DNA of 18,743 nucleotides from an uncultured Bacteroidota bacterium (GCA_903879875.1 CAIRNC010000217.1:1-18743), one strand, 5' to 3'. Shown: positions 9,026 to 17,144, counted from the first letter of the stretch. Translations and numbers: made by a program. Notes: generated by a model not told the origin, from the letters alone.

Positions 9026-9913
9026 TTATCCCCCAATTCTCATTCCACCACCATGATTATTTCCGCTTCCTTGGTACATTTGGCGCATTTCTTCCATCTT
9101 TTTTACAGCAATATCGTCATACTCTTTTTGAGTAACTACTGTACCGTTGGTTGAAGGCTTAATCTCTTTTTTATCCTTGCTGTTCAACACTACTTTTGTG
9201 CACAAAACAGTCGTTTTTCCATTATTGATTTCAAGAATTAATCCAGGCAAACCCCAATAATTTTCAGGACCTTGACTAATCGGAATTTGTGGCGTGTACC
9301 ATGCCGTAATTGTAATTTCTTTAGGCAATTCAACTTGATCCATTATATTGGTCGACTTTTCTTTTTCGGCTGTTTTAGCAGCATTAGATTCTGCATTTTT
9401 TCTTCTAAAATTTCTGAAATCGGTTTTGCTTGCAGGCTGTACCGCTGTAGCTTTGTAGCACAAATAGTTGCCAATTTGTTTGGTTTCGGCTTCCATTTTC
9501 CATTTTATATTTGTTAAAGTATCTTTTATTAAGAATTCTTTTCCAAACATTTCTTTATCCAAAGTGTACGTTTTGTCTTTTATGTTTTTGTATAATTTTC
9601 CACCACCGCCCATAAAGCTGCTCATTATTCGCATTCCGCCTCCATTTTGAGTTCCTGGAGCGTCTAGTTTTTCTTCTTCTTCATACAACGAAGCCGTTTT
9701 ATCAAAATAAAGCATAAATGTTTTTTCAGAGAATTTTTTGATACGCTCTTCAATCATTTTTTGCATCTCGGGAGTCATTTCTTTGTTTTCTCCCATTTTG
9801 AAATCACTCGTATTGGTTTTCGATTCATAGACTACTAAACCTTGAAAGCTTTGCGCTTGACTGTTAAATGCAGCTACTGTTACGAAAGCTATGGATAAAA
9901 TTAGTTTTTTCAT
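9026..9913 (-). CDS. GLPGLI family protein (first of the pair)
   Basis: The 295-residue protein has a signal peptide (MKKLILSIAFVTVAAFNSQA). It carries the family motif in ENYWGLPGLILEI (GLPGLI at 221-226), preceded by AWYTPQIPISQGP, and two cysteines (C152 in NYLCYKA, C238 in VLCTK) in the same places as in its downstream paralog. Unlike the paralog it has Gly/Met-rich stretches: GGGMRI at 91-96 followed by MGGGGK, and a GGGMRI tail at 288-293 after a His/Asn/Gly run. It leads the GLPGLI-GLPGLI-barrel operon. Function is unknown; the context suggests a periplasmic or outer-membrane partner of the barrel protein. I saw no consensus TAnnTTTG box in the 124-bp gap upstream. Confidence 0.9.
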   Translation of the reverse strand: MKKLILSIAFVTVAAFNSQAQSFQGLVVYESKTNTSDFKMGENKEMTPEMQKMIEERIKKFSEKTFMLYFDKTASLYEEEEKLDAPGTQNGGGMRIMSSFMGGGGKLYKNIKDKTYTLDKEMFGKEFLIKDTLTNIKWKMEAETKQIGNYLCYKATAVQPASKTDFRNFRRKNAESNAAKTAEKEKSTNIMDQVELPKEITITAWYTPQIPISQGPENYWGLPGLILEINNGKTTVLCTKVVLNSKDKKEIKPSTNGTVVTQKEYDDIAVKKMEEMRQMYQGSGNNHGGGMRIGG

Positions 9914-9950
9914 GACGATATGTTTTAATTGATTTTTTGTTAGACGAACG

Positions 9951-9973
9951 ACAACTGTTTGTGTTACAATTGT
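9951..9973. promoter_or_regulatory. Possible operator: two ACAAYTGT sites upstream of the GLPGLI operon
   Basis: ACAACTGT (9951-9958) and ACAATTGT (9966-9973) are spaced 15 bp start to start, 38-60 bp before the first GLPGLI start codon. The second site is a perfect palindrome and the first differs from it at one base. They could be a regulator site in an upstream region that lacks a housekeeping -7 box, or a chance feature of AT-rich DNA. Confidence 0.25.
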
Positions 9974-10010
9974 TTTGTTATAATGGAATTAATTATTTTT
10001 AACTAGATTT

Positions 10011-10050
10011 TAAAAAAATGTAAAATCTAAAACACTTTTACATTTTTTTA
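10011..10050 (-). terminator. AT-rich inverted repeat overlapping the rpoN stop codon
   Basis: Arms 10011-10025 and 10036-10050 are perfect 15-bp complements with a 10-nt loop. The minus-strand transcript would end in the U-rich second arm. The rpoN stop codon (10038-10040) lies inside the first-transcribed arm. This fits an intrinsic terminator for rpoN, although the stem has a single G-C pair and would be weak. Confidence 0.5.
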
Positions 10051-11501
10051 CGCATTCTTGCCACAGGAATGTCTAATAATTCTCTGTATTTAGCAATGGT
10101 TCGTCGGGCAATTGGATAGCCTTTTTCTTTTAAAATATCGACCAATTGCTCGTCTGGTAAAGGTTTGTGTTTGTCTTCGGCGTCAATTACATCTTTTAAA
10201 ATCTTTTTGATTTCAAGCGTGGACACTTCTTCTCCTTGATCATTGGTCATGGCTTCCGAAAAGAATTCTTTGATAAGCTTTGTGCCGTAAGGCGTTTCTA
10301 CATATTTGCTGTTTGCCACTCTCGAAATGGTAGAAATATCAAGTCCAACCAAATCGGCAATATCTTTAAGAATCATTGGTTTTAACTTGGTTTCTTCGCC
10401 ATCAAGAAAAAACTCTTCTTGAAAGTGCATGATGGCATTCATAGTAACAAAAAGGGTTTCTTGCCTTTGTTTGATAGCATCGATGAACCATTTAGCAGAA
10501 TCTAATTTTTGTTTTATAAACTGAACCGCATCTTTTTGGGCATTCGATTTATCTCTAGAATCCTTGTAGGTTTGCATCATTTCCTGATAATCTTTTGAAA
10601 CGTGCAACGTAGGCGAATTTCTACTGTTTAAAGTTAATTCTAATTCCCCATCTACAATTCTGATGGCAAAATCCGGCACAATACTTTCTGTAACACGATT
10701 GCTTCCAGTAAAGGAACCTCCTGGTTTAGGATTTAATTTCTCAATTTCGTGAATGGCTTTTTTTAGTTGTTCGTTTGAAACATTGAACTTTAAAACGAGC
10801 TTGTCGTAATGCTTTTTGGTAAAAGCGTCAAACTGTTCTTCAACAATTGAAGTGGCTAATGCTACATACTCTGTAGGGGTTTTATGCTTTAATTGTAATA
10901 ACAGACATTCTTGCAAATCGCGAGCACCCACTCCCGAAGGTTCAAGTTCATGAATTACTTGTAGCATTCTTTTAATGGTTATTTCATCGGTATAAATGCC
11001 TTGCGTAAATGCCAAATCGTCGATAATATCAAACAAGCTTCTACGAATATAACCCATATCGTCAATGCTTCCTACCAGAAATTCGGCAATTTCTCTTTCA
11101 TTTTCATTTAAAATAAAAGTGTTCAATTGATTGATTAAATCCTGATGAAAACTTATAGGCGCAGCCAATGGCGACTCTCTATCGTCATCGTCATCGCTAT
11201 AATTGTTGGCTTGGGTTTTGTAATCGGGCGTTTCGTCGTTACTTAAATACTCATCAATATTAATTTCGTTGGTATCAATATTGTCATGATCTTCATAATC
11301 ATCGTATTCATCGTTATTATCGAACTCATCTTTTTCATAATCCTCTTCTTCTTTACCAATTTCTAGCGCTGGGTTTTCGTTCATTTCTTCCATTAAACGT
11401 TGCTCAAAAGCTTGCGTAGGCAATTGAATTAACTTCATCAACTGAATTTGTTGAGGAGATAATTTCTGAGATAATTTTAGATTAAGAAATTGTTTTAACA
11501 T
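10038..11501 (-). CDS. rpoN: RNA polymerase sigma-54 factor
   Basis: Sigma-54 directs RNA polymerase to -24/-12 promoters and needs an ATP-dependent enhancer-binding activator. The 487 residues hold the full layout. Region I (1-47) is Gln/Leu-rich (LSPQQIQLMKLIQLPTQAFEQ). Region II is very acidic (about 48-108, with a run of five Asp near 103-107). The core-binding domain follows with EIAEFLVGSIDDMGYI and LEPSGVGARDLQECLLLQL. Then come the helix-turn-helix region (IADLVGLDISTISRVANSKY) and the RpoN box ARRTIAKYRE at 465-474, close to the canonical ARRTVAKYRE. It lies downstream of asnS, separated by a repeat-rich 95-bp gap. No partner activator gene is in the window. Confidence 0.97.
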   Translation of the reverse strand: MLKQFLNLKLSQKLSPQQIQLMKLIQLPTQAFEQRLMEEMNENPALEIGKEEEDYEKDEFDNNDEYDDYEDHDNIDTNEINIDEYLSNDETPDYKTQANNYSDDDDDRESPLAAPISFHQDLINQLNTFILNENEREIAEFLVGSIDDMGYIRRSLFDIIDDLAFTQGIYTDEITIKRMLQVIHELEPSGVGARDLQECLLLQLKHKTPTEYVALATSIVEEQFDAFTKKHYDKLVLKFNVSNEQLKKAIHEIEKLNPKPGGSFTGSNRVTESIVPDFAIRIVDGELELTLNSRNSPTLHVSKDYQEMMQTYKDSRDKSNAQKDAVQFIKQKLDSAKWFIDAIKQRQETLFVTMNAIMHFQEEFFLDGEETKLKPMILKDIADLVGLDISTISRVANSKYVETPYGTKLIKEFFSEAMTNDQGEEVSTLEIKKILKDVIDAEDKHKPLPDEQLVDILKEKGYPIARRTIAKYRELLDIPVARMRKKM

Positions 11502-11519
11502 TTTTATTTTATGGTTAGG

Positions 11520-11591
11520 GGGTTTAAAAGTTTAGAAGGTTTAGTTCGAAGATTGCTCCTAAACTTTTAAACCTTCTAAACCCTCTAAACT
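11520..11591. repeat. Inverted array of a 9-nt AAAC/GTTT motif between asnS and rpoN
   Basis: The right half (11559-11590) repeats units such as TTTTAAAC, CTTCTAAAC and CCTCTAAAC. The left half (11521-11543) carries the same unit in the opposite sense (GTTTAAAA, GTTTAGAAG, GTTTAG). Two different stems are possible: 11521-11535 with 11559-11573 (15 bp) and 11530-11543 with 11568-11581 (14 bp). It sits directly after the asnS stop and ends about 19 nt before the rpoN start. It may be an asnS terminator or attenuator, or a REP-like intergenic repeat. Confidence 0.6.
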
Positions 11592-11596
11592 ATTTT

Positions 11597-13042
11597 TTAA
11601 AATTCCGCATTCATAGGTGTTCTAGGAAAAGGAATTACATCACGAATATTGGTCATTCCAGTTACGAAAAGTACCAAACGTTCAAATCCTAATCCAAAAC
11701 CAGAGTGAACGGCACTACCGAATCGACGGGTATCTAGGTACCACCAAAGTTCTTCTTCATCAATACCTAACGCCTTCATTTTTTCAACCAATACATCGAA
11801 ACGTTCTTCTCTTTGCGAACCACCAACAATTTCTCCAATGCCTGGAAAAAGAATATCCATAGCTCTTACTGTCTCTTTTCCTGGTTCAGTGTCATCATTC
11901 AAACGCATGTAAAACGCTTTGATATTTGCAGGATAATCAAACAAAATTACAGGACATTTAAAGTGTTTCTCTACCAAATAACGTTCGTGTTCTGATTGTA
12001 AATCAGCGCCCCACTCGTTGATGATGTAGTTGAATTTTTTCTTTTTGTTTGGAGTACAATCTCTTAAGATGTCGATGGCTTCGGTATAAGAAACCCGTTT
12101 GAAATTATTTTCTAAAACAAAGTTTAATTTACCTAACAGTGTCATTTCGCTACGTTCGGCTTGTGGTTTAGATTTCTCTTCTTCCAACAAACGACTTTCC
12201 AAAAATTTTAAATCTTCAGCACATTTGTCTAAAGTATATTTTATAACATATTGTATAAAATCTTCGGCCAAATCCATATTATCATTCAAATCATTGAAAG
12301 CCACTTCGGGTTCAATCATCCAAAATTCTGCCAAATGGCGAGAAGTATTCGAATTTTCAGCTCTAAAAGTTGGTCCAAAAGTATAAACTTGTCCTAATGC
12401 CATGGCAAAAGTTTCGGCTTCTAATTGACCTGACACCGTTAAGTTCGTTTCCTTACCAAAAAAATCTTCTTTGTAATTCACTTTTCCTTCTTCGGTTCTT
12501 GGAGTTCCGTCGAATGGCAAAGCGGTAACTTTAAACATTTCGCCGGCTCCTTCAGCATCAGAACCAGTGATGATTGGCGTATTTACATATACAAATCCTT
12601 TTTCTTGAAAATAATTATGTACTGCAAATGAAAGCACTGAACGAACTCTCATTATAGCTCCAAAAGCATTGGTGCGCACTCGTAGATGTGCATTTTCACG
12701 CAAAAATTCTAATGAATGTTTTTTAGGTTGCATTGGGAATTTCTCTGCATCGGAATCGCCAAGAATTTCCAATTTAGAAACCTGAATTTCATATTTCTGA
12801 CCTGCACCTTTACTTTCTACAAGGCTTCCAGTAACGGAAATAGCCGCACCAGTGGTTATTCTTTTTAAGATTTCTTCGGCTGTGTTTTCAAAATCGACCA
12901 CACATTGAATATTATTTAAAGTTGACCCATCATTCAACGCAATAAATTGATTGTTTCTAAAGGTTCTTACCCATCCTTTTGCATTTACCGTTTGAAGTGT
13001 TGTGTTACTACTTAGTAAATCTTTAACTTTTGTATGTTTCAT
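11597..13042 (-). CDS. asnS: Asparaginyl-tRNA synthetase
   Basis: This class II aminoacyl-tRNA synthetase charges tRNA-Asn with asparagine. The 481 residues begin with an OB-fold anticodon-binding domain (KGWVRTFRNNQFIALNDGS near 22-40). The class II core follows, with motif 2 (FRAENSNTSRHLAEFW, starting near 226) and motif 3 at the C-terminus (GFGLGFERLVLFVTG, then RDVIPFPRTP). I chose the ATG at 13042. A longer frame opens at a TTG at 13096, but that codon falls inside the -7 box TATATTTGC (13093-13101) and would add 18 residues unlike the family. The gene precedes rpoN in the same direction, with the inverted 9-nt repeat between them. Confidence 0.96.
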   Translation of the reverse strand: MKHTKVKDLLSSNTTLQTVNAKGWVRTFRNNQFIALNDGSTLNNIQCVVDFENTAEEILKRITTGAAISVTGSLVESKGAGQKYEIQVSKLEILGDSDAEKFPMQPKKHSLEFLRENAHLRVRTNAFGAIMRVRSVLSFAVHNYFQEKGFVYVNTPIITGSDAEGAGEMFKVTALPFDGTPRTEEGKVNYKEDFFGKETNLTVSGQLEAETFAMALGQVYTFGPTFRAENSNTSRHLAEFWMIEPEVAFNDLNDNMDLAEDFIQYVIKYTLDKCAEDLKFLESRLLEEEKSKPQAERSEMTLLGKLNFVLENNFKRVSYTEAIDILRDCTPNKKKKFNYIINEWGADLQSEHERYLVEKHFKCPVILFDYPANIKAFYMRLNDDTEPGKETVRAMDILFPGIGEIVGGSQREERFDVLVEKMKALGIDEEELWWYLDTRRFGSAVHSGFGLGFERLVLFVTGMTNIRDVIPFPRTPMNAEF

Positions 13043-13092
13043 TGTATCTGTTTGATTATGGAAATGCGAAATGTAGTAATACATTACGAGTT

Positions 13093-13101
13093 GCAAATAT
13101 A
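13093..13101 (-). promoter_or_regulatory. Bacteroidota -7 box for asnS
   Basis: The minus strand reads TATATTTGC, identical to the box before pyrH and a perfect TAnnTTTGC. It is about 51 bp upstream of the asnS ATG at 13042 and settles the start choice. No convincing -33 TTTG is seen. Confidence 0.65.
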
Positions 13102-13248
13102 ATTTATTTGTTTGAATTTTTCCGAAGCTTTTTTAGCCAATTCGAGATGTGTTTATTTAAGATTTTAGCATTATTTGACTTTACAAATAAAACGTATGTA
13201 GTAGTTTTTGCAGTCTACTTATCTCGATTTTTTTTTTACAATCAAAAA

Positions 13249-16200
13249 TTATAAACCTACTTTTTTAGTGATTTTTTGACCTTTATCATTGGTAACAGTC
13301 ACCAATACTATTTGAGTCGATACTTTCAAATCATTAATCGCAATTTGCTTTGAATCTATAGAAGTATTTGCATAAATATTTCGTCCTTGAACATCTTTAA
13401 TAGCGACAGAATTAAGATTGTTATGACTCGAAATGATATTTAAAACATGATCTTTAACATACATTACGATGTCATTTTCTAATTCAAAAGTAGTATTTGA
13501 CAAAACCGTGTCAGTAAAGAGAATTTCAAAACGATGATTATAAGTTCCTGTTTCTGTCGTAAATGTATAGGCTTCTTCGGATAAGTTGTGAATGTTGTCT
13601 AACAAATTATCACGTAAAAAAACCGTTTGATTGGCGAATAAACCATCAAAATGGTCTATGTCAATGGAGTACTTTCCTGCTACATTGGTTTTAAAACCTA
13701 AAACTACTAAATCTTGATTGGAAAAAGGCAATGTTCGAGATTGAATGACCAACTGATTTTCTGGAATAATGCTATAAAAATCCATGAAATCATTCGAGTC
13801 AAAGGTAACAGCGTCAAGATTTGGATCAAAATTATTGGTTGCGTTTTCAGTGTAAGTAAGCAATTGCTGCTTAAACAAGCCTTCGTTTGAATATAGATTC
13901 AGCCACAGTTTATGGCTTTCTAATGCTGACGATTGACTGCTATTAGAATGTACTTTATAAAAACCACTATTATTTCCTGCAACACGTTGGGCATTTTTAA
14001 AGGTTGCAGTGCCACCACTATTATATCCTTCAACAAAAAAACCTTGACCAGCATCAACATATCTGTCTGGTGCATTTCCCCCTGCGGCGGAAGAAAAACC
14101 CGTGCCAATTCCCGCGCCTAACAAGGCATTATAAGTAGCATAATCGCTAGCGGTATAAAGCGTGCCTGATACACCTGTATTATGGGTCCAAAAATAAAAA
14201 TTAGGTGTAATTACGGAGTGGTTGTCTTCATAAAAAGCTTCTAAATCAATCGCACTAGGATAAGGATTGGCTATAAGATTATTAATGTTAGTTCCCGATT
14301 TTACTATAGAGACTGTTTTATTTCCATTGTTTGGCACACCTATAAACGAAGCCGTCCAAGCTGTGCCAATTGTAAATCCATCTTGTCCATTTCTAGCTCT
14401 AGAGATGTAACCAACTCCAGGGGTCATTATTGTAGTTGCATAATTAAATGTCCAATTATTTGTAGCTGTATCAAAACCATAAAAAGTATCAGGCCAAGTG
14501 CTTGCCATCCAAATATTTCCTAATGCCTGATTATTGACAGGTGATCCCCAATAAACAAAATCATAATTATGTTGCAAAATAGATGTACTGCGTTTGTATG
14601 TAATATTTGCTGTATTTGCTATACTATTAGTTTGTAATAAACTGGCATTGTTTTCAAAAGTTAACGTGCCTCCATTAATAATAATTCCATCTAACAATGA
14701 AAGTGTCGATCCAGAAGGAATAGTAACATTGCCACTATTAATAGTACAACTCAAACCAGCAATATCCCCTGGAGTATTATATGATGCATTAAAAATTAAA
14801 TATTTATTCGCTGCTGGTGTTGTGCTCCAAGTACCACTCCAAATGGCTGCATCTGGATTGCAAGTAATATTAATAGTTGCAGAGCTGCTACCAGCTTGAT
14901 TGGTTGCTGTAATTGTATAGGTTTTTGTTGGGCTAGCTACCGTAGCAGCTCCGCTTATTGTACCTGTTGATCCATCAAAGATTAAACCTTCTGGCAAACT
15001 AGGTGTTATGGAATAGCCTTTTGATGTAATTTTTCTAACTTTATGATTACTTATTTCAACCACAAATAAATTGCCAGTACCATCTATTACAACTCCAGAA
15101 GGTTCTCTAAAACTGGCAATCGAACCATTTCCGTCTATTGAACCTGCAGAACCATTCCCTGCAAAGACAGTTACTTCTCCAGAAGCAGAAATTTTTCGAA
15201 TTAAATTATTGACTCTTTCGGCAACAAACACAGTTCCTAAAGCATCTACAGCAACTCCAAAAGGTTTATTAAAACTTGCTGCAGTTCCAAAGCCATCAGC
15301 TGAACCGTCTATACCGTTTCCTGCCAAAGTGGAAACAACACCATCAGGAGTAATTTTCCTTATTTTATTTCCAGTTGTAGGATTATTAATATTATATTCT
15401 GCAACATATATATTACCTGATCCATCAACTGTAACCCCTGATGGTGTCTGAAAAGTAGCTACTGTACCCAATCCATCAGTGGATCCAGCAGTTCCAATAC
15501 CTGCAAAGGTAGTAACAACACCATTTGGAGTTATTTTTCTGATTTTATTATTATTCCTATCTGCTACAAATACATTACCTGATGCGTCAACTGCTATACC
15601 TGTAGGGTTGTTAAATCGTGCTGAAGTTCCCGTACCATCTACAGAACCTGACAAATTAGTAGTACTCCCAGCAAAAGTAGAAACAATTCCGCTTGGAGTT
15701 ATTTTTCTGATTTTATGGTTAGCAAAATCAGCTACAAATACATTTCCTGTTACATCTACTGCAACTCCTGAAGGGTTGCTAAAACTAGCTGCAGATGCTG
15801 TACCATTAATATATCCTGATGCACCAGTTCCGGCATAAGTCGAAACAATACCAGTAGGCGTTATTTTTCTAATTCTATTATTATTTTGTTCAGCAACATA
15901 CAAATTGCCTAAACCGTCTAAAGCAATGCCGAAAGGATAGCTAAAACTAGCAGCTGTGCCTGTTCCGTTTGCAAAACTGGGAACACCACTACCTGCAAGG
16001 GTGGACACATTTACATAATTAGCGGGTACAACACCTCCATTATTAGTAGGTGAAAGAGGAGAAATCAATACCCCTACTGTATAAATTTGTGAACTTGGAT
16101 AAGAAATGGAAGGCGGAAACAAAACGGAAACTAAAACCGAAGTTCTAACACTTTCACAACCATTTAAGGTTTGAGAAACATAATATGTTCCTGCAGTAAC

Positions 16201-16683
16201 TTGTGTAAAAGAAGATAAGGCTGCGCCTCCCGTTAAAGCAGTAAACCATAATAAATTGGATCCTGTTGCCATTAGGCCCGCTACTGTAGACCCTGAATTT
16301 ACAGTTTGAGCATTTGAAGTTGGTGCATCGGTAAAATTTATAGTAACAGCCACCTGAGTTCTAGTGCTTTCAAGTCCTCCCACAGTTTGTGACACATAAT
16401 AATTTCCGGTAACTAGTAAAGTATTTGATGGTAAAATAGCCCCCCCAGTAGGCGCAATATACCATTGTAATGCGGCGCCATTAGCTACTAAGTTACTAAC
16501 TGTACTGCCTTGACAAAGCGCTTGAGTATTGGCGGTTGGAGGAAGTGGTCCATTCAAATTTTGTTGAATAGAAATATTACTTACAGACGAAGAAAGTGAG
16601 TTCTGCCAACCGTAGGAAGGTGATTGTGCAAAACAACTTAATTGTAAGAGTACAATGAAAATAAAATGGATTTTTGTATTCAT
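13249..16683 (-). CDS. Secreted NHL-repeat/Ig-like protein with T9SS C-terminal sorting domain
   Basis: I take the ATG at 16683 (1144 residues), because it gives a compact signal peptide (MNTKIHFIFIVLLQLSCFAQ); an ATG at 16701 would add six residues. Positions below count from 16701. Two Ig-like repeats lie at about 57-121 and 124-193, each with a YYVSQT strand. The first part of a putative Ig domain (ISYPSSQIYTVGVLISPLSP) lies at 198-224. Six NHL blades follow at about 230-560, with recurring AGxG, GxAVD and NKIRKITPxG cores at 54-60-residue spacing. The second part of the Ig domain lies at 562-612 (GYSITPSLPEGLIFDGSTG, then TYTITATNQAGSSSATI). A region at 620-1070 is unassigned. The C-terminus (VYVKD-like, IKDVQGRNIY, KKVGL) resembles the ChiA-type T9SS signal. 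The protein is probably exported to the surface or medium; ligand unknown. Confidence 0.88.
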   Translation of the reverse strand: MNTKIHFIFIVLLQLSCFAQSPSYGWQNSLSSSVSNISIQQNLNGPLPPTANTQALCQGSTVSNLVANGAALQWYIAPTGGAILPSNTLLVTGNYYVSQTVGGLESTRTQVAVTINFTDAPTSNAQTVNSGSTVAGLMATGSNLLWFTALTGGAALSSFTQVTAGTYYVSQTLNGCESVRTSVLVSVLFPPSISYPSSQIYTVGVLISPLSPTNNGGVVPANYVNVSTLAGSGVPSFANGTGTAASFSYPFGIALDGLGNLYVAEQNNNRIRKITPTGIVSTYAGTGASGYINGTASAASFSNPSGVAVDVTGNVFVADFANHKIRKITPSGIVSTFAGSTTNLSGSVDGTGTSARFNNPTGIAVDASGNVFVADRNNNKIRKITPNGVVTTFAGIGTAGSTDGLGTVATFQTPSGVTVDGSGNIYVAEYNINNPTTGNKIRKITPDGVVSTLAGNGIDGSADGFGTAASFNKPFGVAVDALGTVFVAERVNNLIRKISASGEVTVFAGNGSAGSIDGNGSIASFREPSGVVIDGTGNLFVVEISNHKVRKITSKGYSITPSLPEGLIFDGSTGTISGAATVASPTKTYTITATNQAGSSSATINITCNPDAAIWSGTWSTTPAANKYLIFNASYNTPGDIAGLSCTINSGNVTIPSGSTLSLLDGIIINGGTLTFENNASLLQTNSIANTANITYKRSTSILQHNYDFVYWGSPVNNQALGNIWMASTWPDTFYGFDTATNNWTFNYATTIMTPGVGYISRARNGQDGFTIGTAWTASFIGVPNNGNKTVSIVKSGTNINNLIANPYPSAIDLEAFYEDNHSVITPNFYFWTHNTGVSGTLYTASDYATYNALLGAGIGTGFSSAAGGNAPDRYVDAGQGFFVEGYNSGGTATFKNAQRVAGNNSGFYKVHSNSSQSSALESHKLWLNLYSNEGLFKQQLLTYTENATNNFDPNLDAVTFDSNDFMDFYSIIPENQLVIQSRTLPFSNQDLVVLGFKTNVAGKYSIDIDHFDGLFANQTVFLRDNLLDNIHNLSEEAYTFTTETGTYNHRFEILFTDTVLSNTTFELENDIVMYVKDHVLNIISSHNNLNSVAIKDVQGRNIYANTSIDSKQIAINDLKVSTQIVLVTVTNDKGQKITKKVGL
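15022..16020 (-). repeat. Six tandem NHL-blade coding repeats
   Basis: Within the secreted protein gene, six units of about 162-180 bp encode the blades of a probable beta-propeller. The AG of the AGxG motif recurs near residues 236, 290, 344, 400, 460 and 514. The fourth blade carries an insertion (NINNPTTGNK) relative to its sisters. The similarity is visible at DNA level in the NKIRKITP and GTAASF segments. Confidence 0.85.
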
Positions 16684-16729
16684 TTTATTATTTCCAATCA
16701 TTTATTATTCAACTTTATTGGTGTAAAGG

Positions 16730-16738
16730 GCAAAACTA
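16730..16738 (-). promoter_or_regulatory. -7 box for the NHL/T9SS protein gene
   Basis: The minus strand reads TAGTTTTGC, matching TAnnTTTGC. It lies 47 bp before the chosen ATG at 16683 and 29 bp before the alternative ATG at 16701. Confidence 0.5.
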
Positions 16739-17110
16739 ATACTTTTTTAATCCTTATACTTAAAAAATAATGCTAAAATCGGTTCAATAGCACTGAAAAC
16801 TAGTTAAAAGTTTTAAAATAGGGTTTAAACATCAAATTATTGCAATCAAAAACATATAAAAATAATTTGAAAACAAAATTGTTTTGGCAAATGATTTTAT
16901 TATTTTGAAAAACTAGAATTATTTTGGCAATAATTTCACTCAATATTTTAAAAATGAAGTGGAAACGCCTTCAAAACTGAAACGTTCCGATAATAAAATG
17001 GATTGTGAAAAGTTATCTACTCTAGCTATAAAAATTGTTTTGAGAGCCTAAACAAAAATAAATAAAGAAACCTTTTCTATTCAAATTTAGCCGTTTTTGA
17101 AATCGTTATC

Positions 17111-17144
17111 TTTTGCAACTCTAAAACTTATAAACTATCTTTGC
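17111..17144 (+). promoter_or_regulatory. Promoter of the PfkB kinase gene (-33 and -7 boxes)
   Basis: TTTTG at 17111-17115 is followed, 20 bp later, by TATCTTTGC at 17136-17144. This is a full match to the Bacteroidota -33 TTTG / -7 TAnnTTTG arrangement and the best promoter in the window. The ATG is at 17167, so the leader is about 17 nt. Confidence 0.75.

Noticed and set aside
13043..13096. An N-terminal extension of AsnS from a TTG at 13096
   Set aside because: The TTG lies inside the promoter box TATATTTGC, and the extra 18 residues do not look like AsnS. The ATG at 13042 fits the family.
15071..15838. Two long plus-strand open frames rich in Pro, Thr and Ala
   Set aside because: They are antisense images of the NHL repeats; their own repetitiveness simply mirrors the real minus-strand gene.
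15022..16020. Regular ~165-bp repeats considered as a CRISPR or satellite array
   Set aside because: They are in frame and encode NHL blades; the units are too long and variable for CRISPR repeats.
16882..16930. Direct repeat TTTTGGCAA, 40 bp apart, in the divergent intergenic region
   Set aside because: Only 9 bp, in AT-rich DNA, with no link to a promoter or an element end.
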